From: a virus
IMG/VR virus record: IMGVR_UViG_3300010885_016477
Location: 1-31,403 of that record
DNA: 31,403 bases
Reading direction: 5' to 3' (one strand)
Both the position numbers and the translations under genes were made by a program. Below are positions 1 to 5,162 of the stretch, one piece after another. Every line of letters starts with the position of its first letter. Position 1 is the stretch's first letter. The notes beneath the pieces were generated by a model. It made no database searches. It was not told the origin of the DNA and worked only from the letters and a program-made list of their open reading frames with translations.

Positions 1-258
1 ACAACCGGTGAAGCGAAGGGTAGATGAGGATAGACACAGGTTTAGGCTCCAAGCCTAATCCATACTTACAATCCAACTTGAAATTGGACCGTGTTTATGT
101 GATCCGATCCCTAATAGAATGTCATTTGTTAATCGGAAATATATAGACCTCTGTGTATTGTATTTTGCACATTGTCGCTGGAGATTACAAACCTCCCCTG
201 TCTATTGTCCGGTCTATTACTTGACCTTTCGTCGACCCGTCATTTAAAAAGGAGCCAT
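1..258. other. Non-coding lead-in with small hairpins
   Basis: I see no credible gene before the rpoZ start. Two short inverted repeats are visible: TTAGGCT/AGCCTAA with a three-base loop near 43-59, and TCCAA/TTGGA near 73-89. These suggest structured RNA, perhaps the 3' end of something starting outside the window, but I recognise no known RNA family. No convincing promoter for rpoZ is visible. The only clear signal is the ribosome binding site AAGGAG at about 249-254, just before the ATG at 259. Confidence 0.4.
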
Positions 259-489
259 ATGGCTAGGTATACTTCAGAGGCAGCGGCCAAAATGGTCGGA
301 AACAGATTTGATTTGGTGTTAATGGCATCACATCGTGCAAGAGAATTAAAAAACGGGCATCTGCAAAGAGTTGAAGGAACCGATGCAACAACAGTGGTTA
401 CTGCGTTGAGAGAAATTGAAGAAGGCAAATATACTAAAAAAGAATGGTACGATAGTTTACCAAGAAAACAGAAAGGACAGAGAGAATGA
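259..489 (+). CDS. rpoZ: RNA polymerase omega subunit (RpoZ), phage-encoded
   Basis: A 76-residue protein with the hallmark omega pattern. It begins [11 protein letters not shown], continues with [16 protein letters not shown] (residues 15-30), and has [13 protein letters not shown] (residues 44-56), which lines up with E. coli RpoZ over conserved regions 1-3. Omega is the small subunit that clamps the beta-prime C-terminus and forms part of ppGpp site 1 in proteobacterial RNA polymerase. The acidic C-terminal tail of E. coli omega is missing, giving 76 rather than 91 residues. The start is set by AAGGAG just upstream of ATG 259; an in-frame upstream start at 172 lacks a Shine-Dalgarno sequence. 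Its stop overlaps the start of the next gene (ATGA), so the two are coupled. A host-type core subunit gene in a phage-like setting is unusual. Confidence 0.9.
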   Translation: MARYTSEAAAKMVGNRFDLVLMASHRARELKNGHLQRVEGTDATTVVTALREIEEGKYTKKEWYDSLPRKQKGQRE

Positions 490-1058
490 ATATCACATTG
501 AGAAAAGCTAACGCGATCCAAAGTTCTATCAACGATGCTATCCGTAGCATTAAGGTTGAGAAAACTATTGAACTTACAGAGTTCCAGGATCCTGTAGTTG
601 AATTACAAAAGGCAAATGACAAGTTGTTTGCCAATGACGCTCGTCGTCAAAAGTTGTTGTTGGCTTTATACAACATTCGTGGACTAGTTGGTGCTGCAAA
701 CGCCAGTGCTGGCATTGATATGAATCTTGCAAAGGCAGCGTTCATCGACAAGCGTATTACCCAACTAGACGAAATTGCAAACAGTGACTCTGTTACTGAT
801 ATTGCAGTTATCAAAGGCAAGTTGGACAAAATCCGCAACCGCAAGGAAGAAAGCCGTGCAAGTTTGTACGGTCGTGATGACACAGTGTCTACTAGTGTTA
901 TTGGCGCTGAACAGGTAGATCAAGCAAAAGTTGAGATTAAGAATCTCAAGAAGCAGAAGCAAAAACTCAACGACGAAATTCTTGAGTTAAACATCAAGAC
1001 AGAGATTCCTCTGACTGATGAAGTAGTGGCAACACTACAAGCAGAAGGCTTGATCTAA
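486..1058 (+). CDS. Coiled-coil protein of unknown function
   Basis: 190 residues. I do not recognise a family. The sequence is rich in Lys, Glu, Ile and Leu with heptad-like spacing in two stretches: residues about 1-60, and about 145-172, where a [11 protein letters not shown]-type helix is visible. It is therefore probably an elongated helical protein. A glycine/alanine-rich patch near residues 68-78 ([12 protein letters not shown]) separates the helices. There are no cysteines, signal peptide or membrane segment. It overlaps the rpoZ stop by four bases (ATGA) and is followed by a hairpin that probably ends the transcript. The tight coupling to rpoZ could mean it acts on transcription, but that is only inferred from position. 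Confidence 0.75.
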   Translation: MNITLRKANAIQSSINDAIRSIKVEKTIELTEFQDPVVELQKANDKLFANDARRQKLLLALYNIRGLVGAANASAGIDMNLAKAAFIDKRITQLDEIANSDSVTDIAVIKGKLDKIRNRKEESRASLYGRDDTVSTSVIGAEQVDQAKVEIKNLKKQKQKLNDEILELNIKTEIPLTDEVVATLQAEGLI

Positions 1059-1066
1059 CAATTATT

Positions 1067-1092
1067 GTGTCTAGGGAAACCTAGACACTTTA
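1067..1092 (+). terminator. Hairpin terminator after the rpoZ unit
   Basis: A perfect nine-base stem GTGTCTAGG/CCTAGACAC closed by a GAAA tetraloop (1067-1088), followed by TTTAAT. The stem is strong but the T run is short, so termination may be partial and some read-through into the tRNA genes is possible. It lies 8 bases after the stop codon. Confidence 0.6.
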
Positions 1093-1180
1093 ATCAAATA
1101 CACTTAGCCTAGACATAGTACTAGGTGGTAAGGACGATACACCCCCGTTGAGAAAAGTATTAAGTGTATTTGATTAAAGT
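1087..1180. repeat. 20-bp inverted repeat enclosing a structured spacer before the tRNA cluster
   Basis: The segment 1087-1106 is the exact reverse complement of 1161-1180, and the 54 bases between contain a further hairpin CCTAG/CTAGG (about 1108-1125). In RNA this would form a long closed stem with an internal arm. It overlaps the 3' arm of the preceding terminator and ends four bases before the initiator-like tRNA. It could be a processing signal for the tRNA precursor, a small structured RNA or an operator. I recognise no known riboswitch or ribozyme core in it. Confidence 0.75.
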
Positions 1181-1183
1181 TAT

Positions 1184-1258
1184 AGCGGGTTGGAGAAGAG
1201 GAATCTCGGGAGTCTCATAAGCTCCAGATCGGCGGTTCGAATCCGTCACCCGCAACCA
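1184..1258 (+). tRNA. tRNA-Met (CAT), initiator-like
   Basis: A full cloverleaf with encoded CCA. The acceptor is GCGGGT/ACCCGC with an unpaired A1:A72 at the end. The D stem is GAGA/TCTC, the anticodon stem GGAGT/GCTCC with loop CTCATAA (anticodon CAT at 1216-1218), and the T stem GGCGG/CCGTC. The unpaired 1:72 position and the purine 11:pyrimidine 24 pair (A11:U24) are features of bacterial initiator tRNA. However, the three consecutive G:C pairs at 29-31:39-41 that define E. coli initiators are missing. It is best read as a divergent formyl-methionine tRNA; an elongator tRNA-Met or an Ile2 type is the alternative. Confidence 0.85.
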
Positions 1259-1261
1259 TTT

Positions 1262-1338
1262 CGGAGTGTAGCGCAGTCTGGTAGCGCACCTGGTTTGGGA
1301 CCAGGGGGTCCAAGGTTCGAATCCTTGTACTCCGACCA
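1262..1338 (+). tRNA. tRNA-Pro (TGG)
   Basis: Clean cloverleaf with encoded CCA: acceptor CGGAGTG/TACTCCG, D arm GCGC/GCGC with GGTA in the loop, anticodon stem CCTGG/CCAGG around TTTGGGA (anticodon TGG at 1296-1298), and T arm CAAGG/CCTTG with TTCGAAT. It begins four bases after the preceding tRNA, so the two are almost certainly co-transcribed. Confidence 0.96.
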
Positions 1339-1357
1339 AGGAATATTGAGGAGAAGT

Positions 1358-2110
1358 ATGATTTTATTTCGACGTAAAAGGGTAGTAGTAGATTGCTTTA
1401 TAAATCTGCCGCCCGTTTATGAACTGTTTAAAATTGACTATGCGCATCGGTTTGTTCCGCAGGCATGGAAGTCAATGCCTGTTGCCAACGAAATGAAACC
1501 AAATACAAATCCAGCAAGTAAAATCACAATCCCAGTGTCTACTATAAAACGATGTGTAGGATTGACCAATCTGTTTACAACAGGATTCGTATTGCCCAGT
1601 TGGACCGATGTTAATATCGAGATGATGGCCGATGGTAGATTTAATATATATGATCCAATGAATGTACAAAAAGCAGATCCGCACCCAGATTGGATGTGGT
1701 GGGGAGATCTTTACAAAGGATACAATCATCTTAAATTGTACAGTCCTTGGCTAATCAAAGAAAAGTCAGGAATAAATTTTTCTTGGCAACAATGCGATTG
1801 GCACAATACAGATCGACTGGCAAACTTTCATGTGTTGTCTGGAGTTATTGATTACAAAGCACAGCATAACACACACGTGAATGTATTCATGAAAAAGAAC
1901 AGTTCTGTGAAAATTCAGGCAGGGGATCCGTTAGCTCACATTATTCCGTTAACAGATAATGATGTTGAGCTACGCAGTCACTTAGTTGACGACACAGAAT
2001 ACAACAAGATAGCAAATTCATTTACATCAAAGTTTATGTGGTTTGGACAACATAGGGCATTGCTGAACGCAAAGAAAGAACCTAAATGTCCATTCAGTTT
2101 TAAAAAATAA
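1358..2110 (+). CDS. Conserved phage protein of unknown function
   Basis: About 250 residues starting at ATG 1358, behind GAGGAGA. The layout recalls a family of uncharacterised phage proteins with an N-terminal segment about protein size and trimming (PQAWKSMP), then STIKRCVGLTNLFTTGFVLP, then a Trp-rich middle (DWMWWGDLYKG) and LKLYSPWLIK. A C-terminal block reads SGVIDY...NVFMKK...IQAGDPLAHIIPLTD. I recall this pattern (a proline-rich IP or VP dipeptide, G-P/D-PLA-IIP near the end) from T4-like and marine phages, but no function is known. There are no catalytic motifs, signal peptide or membrane helix. It sits between tRNA-Pro and tRNA-Gly. An upstream in-frame extension runs through the tRNA genes and is not used. 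Confidence 0.8.
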   Translation: MILFRRKRVVVDCFINLPPVYELFKIDYAHRFVPQAWKSMPVANEMKPNTNPASKITIPVSTIKRCVGLTNLFTTGFVLPSWTDVNIEMMADGRFNIYDPMNVQKADPHPDWMWWGDLYKGYNHLKLYSPWLIKEKSGINFSWQQCDWHNTDRLANFHVLSGVIDYKAQHNTHVNVFMKKNSSVKIQAGDPLAHIIPLTDNDVELRSHLVDDTEYNKIANSFTSKFMWFGQHRALLNAKKEPKCPFSFKK

Positions 2111-2129
2111 TGTAAATATCACCAACACC

Positions 2130-2203
2130 GCGGGATTAGTTTAATGGTAAAACAGCAGATTTCCAATCTTCGGTCGGGGGTTCGATTCCCCCATCCCGCT
2201 CCA
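2130..2203 (+). tRNA. tRNA-Gly (TCC)
   Basis: Cloverleaf with encoded CCA: acceptor GCGGGAT/ATCCCGC, D arm GTTT/AAAC with GGTA, anticodon loop TTTCCAA (anticodon TCC at 2162-2164), and T arm GGGGT/CCCC around TTCGATTC. The anticodon stem GCAGA/TCTTC carries one C-T mismatch, unusual but common enough in phage tRNAs. It reads GGA/GGG glycine codons, frequent in AT-rich genes. Confidence 0.94.
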
Positions 2204-2211
2204 AGGATTCT

Positions 2212-2787
2212 ATGAATAAAGTTATCGACTCAAATGAAGTATTTCAAAAATTTGATTTCAGTTCTATAATTAAAGAACAAGACAATCATGAAGTTATAGA
2301 AATTATTAAAAAAATTGTAGACAGCGGTAACTATTTCACCAACAGTCCAAAATATCAAACCAAAGAAAATTTGTTCGCCCGTACTGAACCAGTTTGGGTA
2401 AAGTATAGAATGAGTTTTTTAATGAGCTTGTTCATGTATCTCGGACGCGAAGTAAAAGTATCAAATATGATGGCATGGAGTTTTATGACAAATCTCGAGG
2501 GTGCCGAGGATCGTGACAATTTGTGGCATCATCATTGGCATCCACAAACTCCGAATAGCAAAATGATGAGCGGGATATTTTACCTACATATACCCGACGA
2601 TGTTAAAGATAGAGATTACTGCGGTACAGAGATGGCACCAAATGGTGTTGCCAGTGATGATAAATTTTTTGTTCGTCCTACCGACTTTAATTGGTTACTG
2701 TATCCGAGCAGTCATTGGCACCGTCCTGGAATTGTGCAAAGTGATCAATATAGATTTATATTGGCTGTAGACATAGAATATCAATAA
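2212..2787 (+). CDS. 2OG-Fe(II) oxygenase-like protein (2OG-FeII_Oxy_5 type)
   Basis: 191 residues predicted to form a double-stranded beta-helix dioxygenase. Visible motifs are the histidine-rich HHHWHP block (residues 106-111) followed by SGIFYLHIP (120-128), then FNWLLYPSSHWHRPG (159-173) and RFILAVDIEY (181-190). The HxHP-SGxxYLxxP...PS.xxHxxxP...R order is that of the TIGR02466/2OG-FeII_Oxy_5 group, which uses Fe(II) and 2-oxoglutarate to hydroxylate unknown substrates. The exact metal ligands cannot be assigned by eye; His108/110 and His168/170 are candidates and Arg181 would bind 2-oxoglutarate. The gene starts nine bases after tRNA-Gly and lies inside the tRNA array. It is cytosolic, with no signal peptide. 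Confidence 0.8.
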   Translation: MNKVIDSNEVFQKFDFSSIIKEQDNHEVIEIIKKIVDSGNYFTNSPKYQTKENLFARTEPVWVKYRMSFLMSLFMYLGREVKVSNMMAWSFMTNLEGAEDRDNLWHHHWHPQTPNSKMMSGIFYLHIPDDVKDRDYCGTEMAPNGVASDDKFFVRPTDFNWLLYPSSHWHRPGIVQSDQYRFILAVDIEYQ

Positions 2788-2792
2788 ATTTT

Positions 2793-2867
2793 CTGCCGAT
2801 AGGTAAAGGGATATACCAGTAGCCTTCTAAGCTATTATTCCAGGTTCGAGTCCTGGTCGGCGGGCCA
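2793..2867 (+). tRNA. tRNA-Arg (TCT)
   Basis: Cloverleaf with encoded CCA: acceptor CTGCCGA/TCGGCGG, D stem GGTA/TACC, anticodon stem GTAGC/GCTAT around CTTCTAA (anticodon TCT at 2826-2828), a short four-base variable loop, and T arm CCAGG/CCTGG. It decodes AGA/AGG arginine codons, which AT-rich phage genes use heavily. It begins five bases after the oxygenase stop codon. Confidence 0.92.
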
Positions 2868-2875
2868 AGTATTAT

Positions 2876-2951
<76 letters not shown>

Positions 2952-2960
2952 AAGAATGTC

Positions 2961-2989
2961 TTGACAAGTATGTTAATTGATGCTATAAT
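2961..2989 (+). promoter_or_regulatory. Consensus sigma-70 promoter for the traR-like unit
   Basis: TTGACA at 2961-2966, exactly 17 bases, then TATAAT at 2984-2989. An extended -10 TG sits at 2981-2982. Both hexamers match consensus perfectly. Predicted start is near 2996, with a leader of about 29 bases to the ATG at 3025. It points to strong early transcription by host polymerase. Confidence 0.93.
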
Positions 2990-3024
2990 ATATATGTAAA
3001 AATGTAAAGCTGAAGGAAAACGGT

Positions 3025-3276
3025 ATGATTAAAGAGTATGAAAGCATCCAAGGGGATAATTTAGAAGAAGCCGATATGGCTCAATTGCTGTCAGTAACTG
3101 CTAATGCAGATGCTGTTGCAAGAGTTCGAGCTGCCATTCCAACTGGTCCAAGCCAGAGCCATTGCGATGAGTGTGGTGAAGAAATTCCCGAAGCTCGCCA
3201 AAAAGCAGTGCGTGGATGTAAAACCTGTATTGATTGTCAAAATCACATAGATAGGATGAAGAAAAATTATGGTTGA
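3025..3276 (+). CDS. TraR/DksA-like C4 zinc-finger RNA polymerase regulator
   Basis: 83 residues. The C-terminal half carries the DksA/TraR zinc finger, with Cys47 and Cys50 (CDECG), the family signature EIPEARQKA (residues 53-61), and Cys68 and Cys71 (CIDCQ). The N-terminal part is a short helix with acidic residues (EEADMAQ, 14-20) followed by a helix ending VARVRAAIP, matching phage/plasmid TraR in length and layout. TraR-type proteins bind the secondary channel of RNA polymerase, contact the beta-prime rim and omega, and mimic DksA plus ppGpp. GAAGGA upstream sets the ATG. Its own consensus promoter sits just before it. A phage-encoded omega in the same window makes a shared role in reprogramming host polymerase plausible. 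Confidence 0.92.
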   Translation: MIKEYESIQGDNLEEADMAQLLSVTANADAVARVRAAIPTGPSQSHCDECGEEIPEARQKAVRGCKTCIDCQNHIDRMKKNYG

Positions 3277-3445
3277 TACTTTGTTAGCATTATGGTTAAT
3301 GGCATTTGCCAATAATTCCTATAATGAAATGACAGCGCCGCCTCCAGTAGTTAAGGTAGAGAAATTAACAGTGCCAGCAGAATTGTATTATCCGGAGTTA
3401 ACGGACAATATGTGGGATCCAAATTGGATTAACAAGAAAAGTTAA
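3269..3445 (+). CDS. Small protein with hydrophobic N-terminus, unknown
   Basis: 58 residues, beginning MVDTLLALWLMAFANN, so the first 15 residues could form a membrane anchor or uncleaved signal segment. The rest is polar, with a proline stretch (TAPPPVVKVEK, residues 22-32) and an acidic, tryptophan-containing end (DNMWDPNW). The start overlaps the traR-like stop by eight bases, so translation is probably coupled. There are no cysteines, so it is not a lipoprotein. Its stop is followed after about 20 bases by an intrinsic terminator. The function is unknown; a role at the host membrane is only suggested by the hydrophobic start. Confidence 0.6.
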   Translation: MVDTLLALWLMAFANNSYNEMTAPPPVVKVEKLTVPAELYYPELTDNMWDPNWINKKS

Positions 3446-3465
3446 TCTGTGGCATCTTTACAACA

Positions 3466-3498
3466 CCCCGTTAATTTTGGTTGACGGGGTTTCTTTTT
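3466..3498 (+). terminator. Intrinsic terminator overlapping the next promoter
   Basis: A nine-base stem CCCCGTTAA/TTGACGGGG (one T-G wobble, loop TTTTGG), followed by TTTCTTTTT. It ends the traR-like unit. The right arm of the stem (from 3481) also carries the TTGACG -35 box of the next promoter. Confidence 0.9.
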
Positions 3499-3509
3499 GG
3501 TGCTACAAT
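3481..3509 (+). promoter_or_regulatory. Sigma-70 promoter built into the terminator
   Basis: TTGACG at 3481-3486, 17 bases, then TACAAT at 3504-3509 with an extended -10 TG at 3501-3502. The predicted start lies at about 3515-3517, right at the ATG at 3516, so the mRNA would be leaderless or nearly so. Confidence 0.78.
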
Positions 3510-3515
3510 AGACAA

Positions 3516-3716
3516 ATGATAGAAGTAAAAAGTAAAACGAAAACAAAAGAATTTGAAACCCTGGCCCTAGCAATGACATGGGCTAAGACTGTAGATGAGT
3601 TCGTTACCATTAATGTTAATGGAATGGAAATAGTAGGACGATTTGGCGCTGACAGCGTTGTTGACGGCAAGTGTCCAGATGGTGTAGATTACACTTGGAA
3701 AAAACGGAGAATATAA
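3516..3716 (+). CDS. Small protein of unknown function
   Basis: 66 residues starting MIEVKSKTKTKEFETLALAM. I do not recognise a family. It appears to be a small alpha/beta protein: a basic N-terminal strand, a helix with the motif TLALAMTWAKTVDEF, and a strand pair VTINVNGMEIVGRFG near residues 30-44, with the ending YTWKKRRI being basic. The ATG at 3516 is chosen because any longer reading frame would start inside the terminator. There is no Shine-Dalgarno sequence and the promoter -10 lies just six bases upstream. The stop overlaps the next start (TAATG), so the following phosphatase is coupled. Confidence 0.65.
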   Translation: MIEVKSKTKTKEFETLALAMTWAKTVDEFVTINVNGMEIVGRFGADSVVDGKCPDGVDYTWKKRRI

Positions 3717-4192
3717 TGCCTTGGATTGAAAACGTAGCAGCCGCAGATATTCCTACTGGATTCCATCACGACTGCGGTCCTAACAGTATGCTGATCAGCA
3801 TCGTGGATCCAGCCAGCTGGCGTCCTGAAGCCAAACACCAATTCAAAGAGCGTCACAACTTTGAGTTCCTGGACATTGAAGAAAAAGACTTCGCCTTAGA
3901 CGAAGCCATGCGATGCAGCCAAGAGCAGGCAAACGAACTTGTTCGTCTACTGCAACACGCATTAGAGAATCGTATGAACGTGGTTGTTCACTGCTATGCA
4001 GGTATCTGTCGAAGCGGTGCAGTTTGTGAAGTTGGAGTTATGATGGGCTTTCAAGATACAGAAAGATTTCGTAGCCCTAACTTGCTAGTCAAGCATCGTA
4101 TGATGAAAGCATTAGGTTGGACATACGATGAGAATGAGAAGCACGTACCATTAGCCGGTGATGAGTTTATGCGTCAAGATGGCGATATCTAG
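3716..4192 (+). CDS. Dual-specificity/tyrosine-phosphatase-like protein
   Basis: 158 residues with the cysteine-phosphatase P-loop HCYAGICRSG (residues 92-101), matching the HCX5R(S/T) signature with nucleophile Cys93 and Arg99. The preceding beta strand is NVVV (88-91), and helix 61-85 lies before it, as expected for this fold. A general-acid aspartate is likely in the 53-62 loop (DIEEKDFALD) but cannot be fixed by eye. Such proteins dephosphorylate phosphotyrosine, phosphoserine or phosphorylated small molecules. The size suits compact phage and cyanobacterial examples. The start overlaps the previous stop (TAATG). It is cytosolic. It sits close to a second phosphatase-type gene (4438-5046), suggesting interference with host signalling or nucleotide pools. 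Confidence 0.85.
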   Translation: MPWIENVAAADIPTGFHHDCGPNSMLISIVDPASWRPEAKHQFKERHNFEFLDIEEKDFALDEAMRCSQEQANELVRLLQHALENRMNVVVHCYAGICRSGAVCEVGVMMGFQDTERFRSPNLLVKHRMMKALGWTYDENEKHVPLAGDEFMRQDGDI

Positions 4193-4195
4193 TGG

Positions 4196-4224
4196 TTGAC
4201 ATTTTGAGTGTTTGATGCTATAAT
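4196..4224 (+). promoter_or_regulatory. Consensus sigma-70 promoter for the phosphoesterase unit
   Basis: TTGACA at 4196-4201, exactly 17 bases, then TATAAT at 4219-4224, with an extended -10 TG at 4216-4217. It shares the 13-base stretch TTGATGCTATAAT with the promoter at 2961-2989, so the two are likely co-regulated. The start is expected near 4231, giving a leader of about 20 bases to the ATG at 4252. Confidence 0.93.
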
Positions 4225-4251
4225 TGTATATTAAACAGTGAAAGGCATCAA

Positions 4252-4422
4252 ATGGCTGGCAAGGCAAAATCGGTTTACTTAACAGTAACCACAATGGATC
4301 ATAAATCTGTTTTTCATCGCATGTTTTTCAATGCTAAACAATACAATGATTTTGTTAACACAGATGAGTTTAAAGCAAAGTACCCAACGACAGAATTTAA
4401 AATTGTAAAAGAAACTTACTAA
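4252..4422 (+). CDS. Small protein of unknown function
   Basis: 56 residues, basic (MAGKAKSVYLTVTTMDHKS at the start), with a likely beta hairpin (SVYLTVTTM and SVFHRMFF), a helix around KQYNDFVNTDEFKAKY, and a last strand EFKIVKETY. I do not recognise it. It lies directly behind a perfect promoter, has AAAGG as a weak ribosome binding site, and is the first gene of a two-gene unit with the phosphoesterase. The shape suggests a small nucleic-acid-binding or inhibitor-type protein, but nothing in the sequence proves it. Confidence 0.65.
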   Translation: MAGKAKSVYLTVTTMDHKSVFHRMFFNAKQYNDFVNTDEFKAKYPTTEFKIVKETY

Positions 4423-4437
4423 AGAAAGGAGCGTAAT

Positions 4438-5046
4438 ATGCCTAGTGTATTCTTAGTAAGCGATACACACTTTGGACACACAGGTGTATGTCGCTTCACA
4501 CGTAACGATGGAGTTACAAAACTTCGCCCATGGGACTCAGCAGAGGAAATGGACGAAGCTATGGTTAAGGCTTGGAACGAACGGGTAAAACCCACTGACA
4601 AAGTTTACCATTTGGGTGACGTTGTTATCAATCGTAAAGCGTTAAAAATCATGTCAAGATTAAACGGTGATAAAGTATTGATCCGTGGAAATCACGACAT
4701 ATTTCGAGATGACGAGTACCGCGAATACTTCCGTGAGTTACGAGCTTACCATGTTATGAACGGTATGATTTTGAGTCATATTCCTGTTCACGCTGATAGT
4801 TTAGGACGTTTTGGTGTTAACATACACGGACACTTACACGCAAATCGTGTACGTAAAGCCCGTGGAGTTGATGCTAGAACTGGAGAAATTTTGTACAGCG
4901 ACGAACCGGATGTGCGCTACCACTGCGTTTGCGTGGAACAGACTCCTGATTTTGCGCCAATCTTGTTTGAAGATGTTATTCGTAATATTGAAGCAGAAGG
5001 CGGAACAGTAGGGTTTAAAAACGGAAACTTCAGTGGGGCTGACTAA
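4438..5046 (+). CDS. Calcineurin-like metallophosphoesterase
   Basis: 202 residues with all five metal-binding motifs of the calcineurin-like fold in order: SDTHFGH (Asp9, His11), GDVV (Asp61), GNHD (Asn85, His86, Asp87), SHIPVH (His114) and GHLHANR (His132, His134). These enzymes use a two-metal centre to hydrolyse phosphodiesters or phosphomonoesters. In phages they are found as small-molecule phosphodiesterases or nucleotide phosphatases, possibly cyclic-nucleotide or ppGpp-type breakdown. The substrate is not readable here. A strong AAAGGAG site precedes ATG 4438. A clear terminator follows at 5061. It is cytosolic, with no signal peptide. The acidic/charged region 90-103 (RDDEYREYFREL) is a lid-like insertion. 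Confidence 0.93.
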   Translation: MPSVFLVSDTHFGHTGVCRFTRNDGVTKLRPWDSAEEMDEAMVKAWNERVKPTDKVYHLGDVVINRKALKIMSRLNGDKVLIRGNHDIFRDDEYREYFRELRAYHVMNGMILSHIPVHADSLGRFGVNIHGHLHANRVRKARGVDARTGEILYSDEPDVRYHCVCVEQTPDFAPILFEDVIRNIEAEGGTVGFKNGNFSGAD

Positions 5047-5060
5047 TAAGTTAGCATTTA

Positions 5061-5086
5061 ATAGGGCCTTAGGGCCCTATTTTTTT
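5061..5086 (+). terminator. Intrinsic terminator after the phosphoesterase
   Basis: Perfect eight-base stem ATAGGGCC/GGCCCTAT with a TTAG loop, followed by a run of T residues at 5081-5086. It isolates the early regulatory region from the late tail gene downstream. Confidence 0.95.
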
Positions 5087-5119
5087 GACTATTTTTATGT
5101 TCTGGAAAATTTCATCTGA

Positions 5120-5127
5120 CATAAATA
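5120..5127 (+). promoter_or_regulatory. T4-late-like promoter box for the tail gene
   Basis: CATAAATA at 5120-5127 matches the T4 late consensus TATAAATA in seven of eight bases. There is no sigma-70 -35. The predicted start is near 5134, leaving a leader of about 29 bases that contains AGGAG at 5150-5154 ahead of ATG 5163. Placement before a structural gene supports late use. Confidence 0.6.
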
Positions 5128-5162
5128 TATGATACAGGAATTGACATCCAGGAGTTAAAAAC

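Noticed and set aside
3-150. A partial tRNA or tmRNA end at the left edge
   Set aside because: There are hairpins but no CCA end, no T-arm signature and no proper cloverleaf.
1087-1180. A known riboswitch or self-cleaving ribozyme in the inverted repeat
   Set aside because: No hammerhead, twister, preQ1 or SAM riboswitch core could be matched by eye.
1190-1357. An in-frame N-terminal extension of the conserved phage protein reading through the Met and Pro tRNA genes
   Set aside because: The stretch is tRNA sequence, and ATG 1358 has its own strong ribosome binding site.
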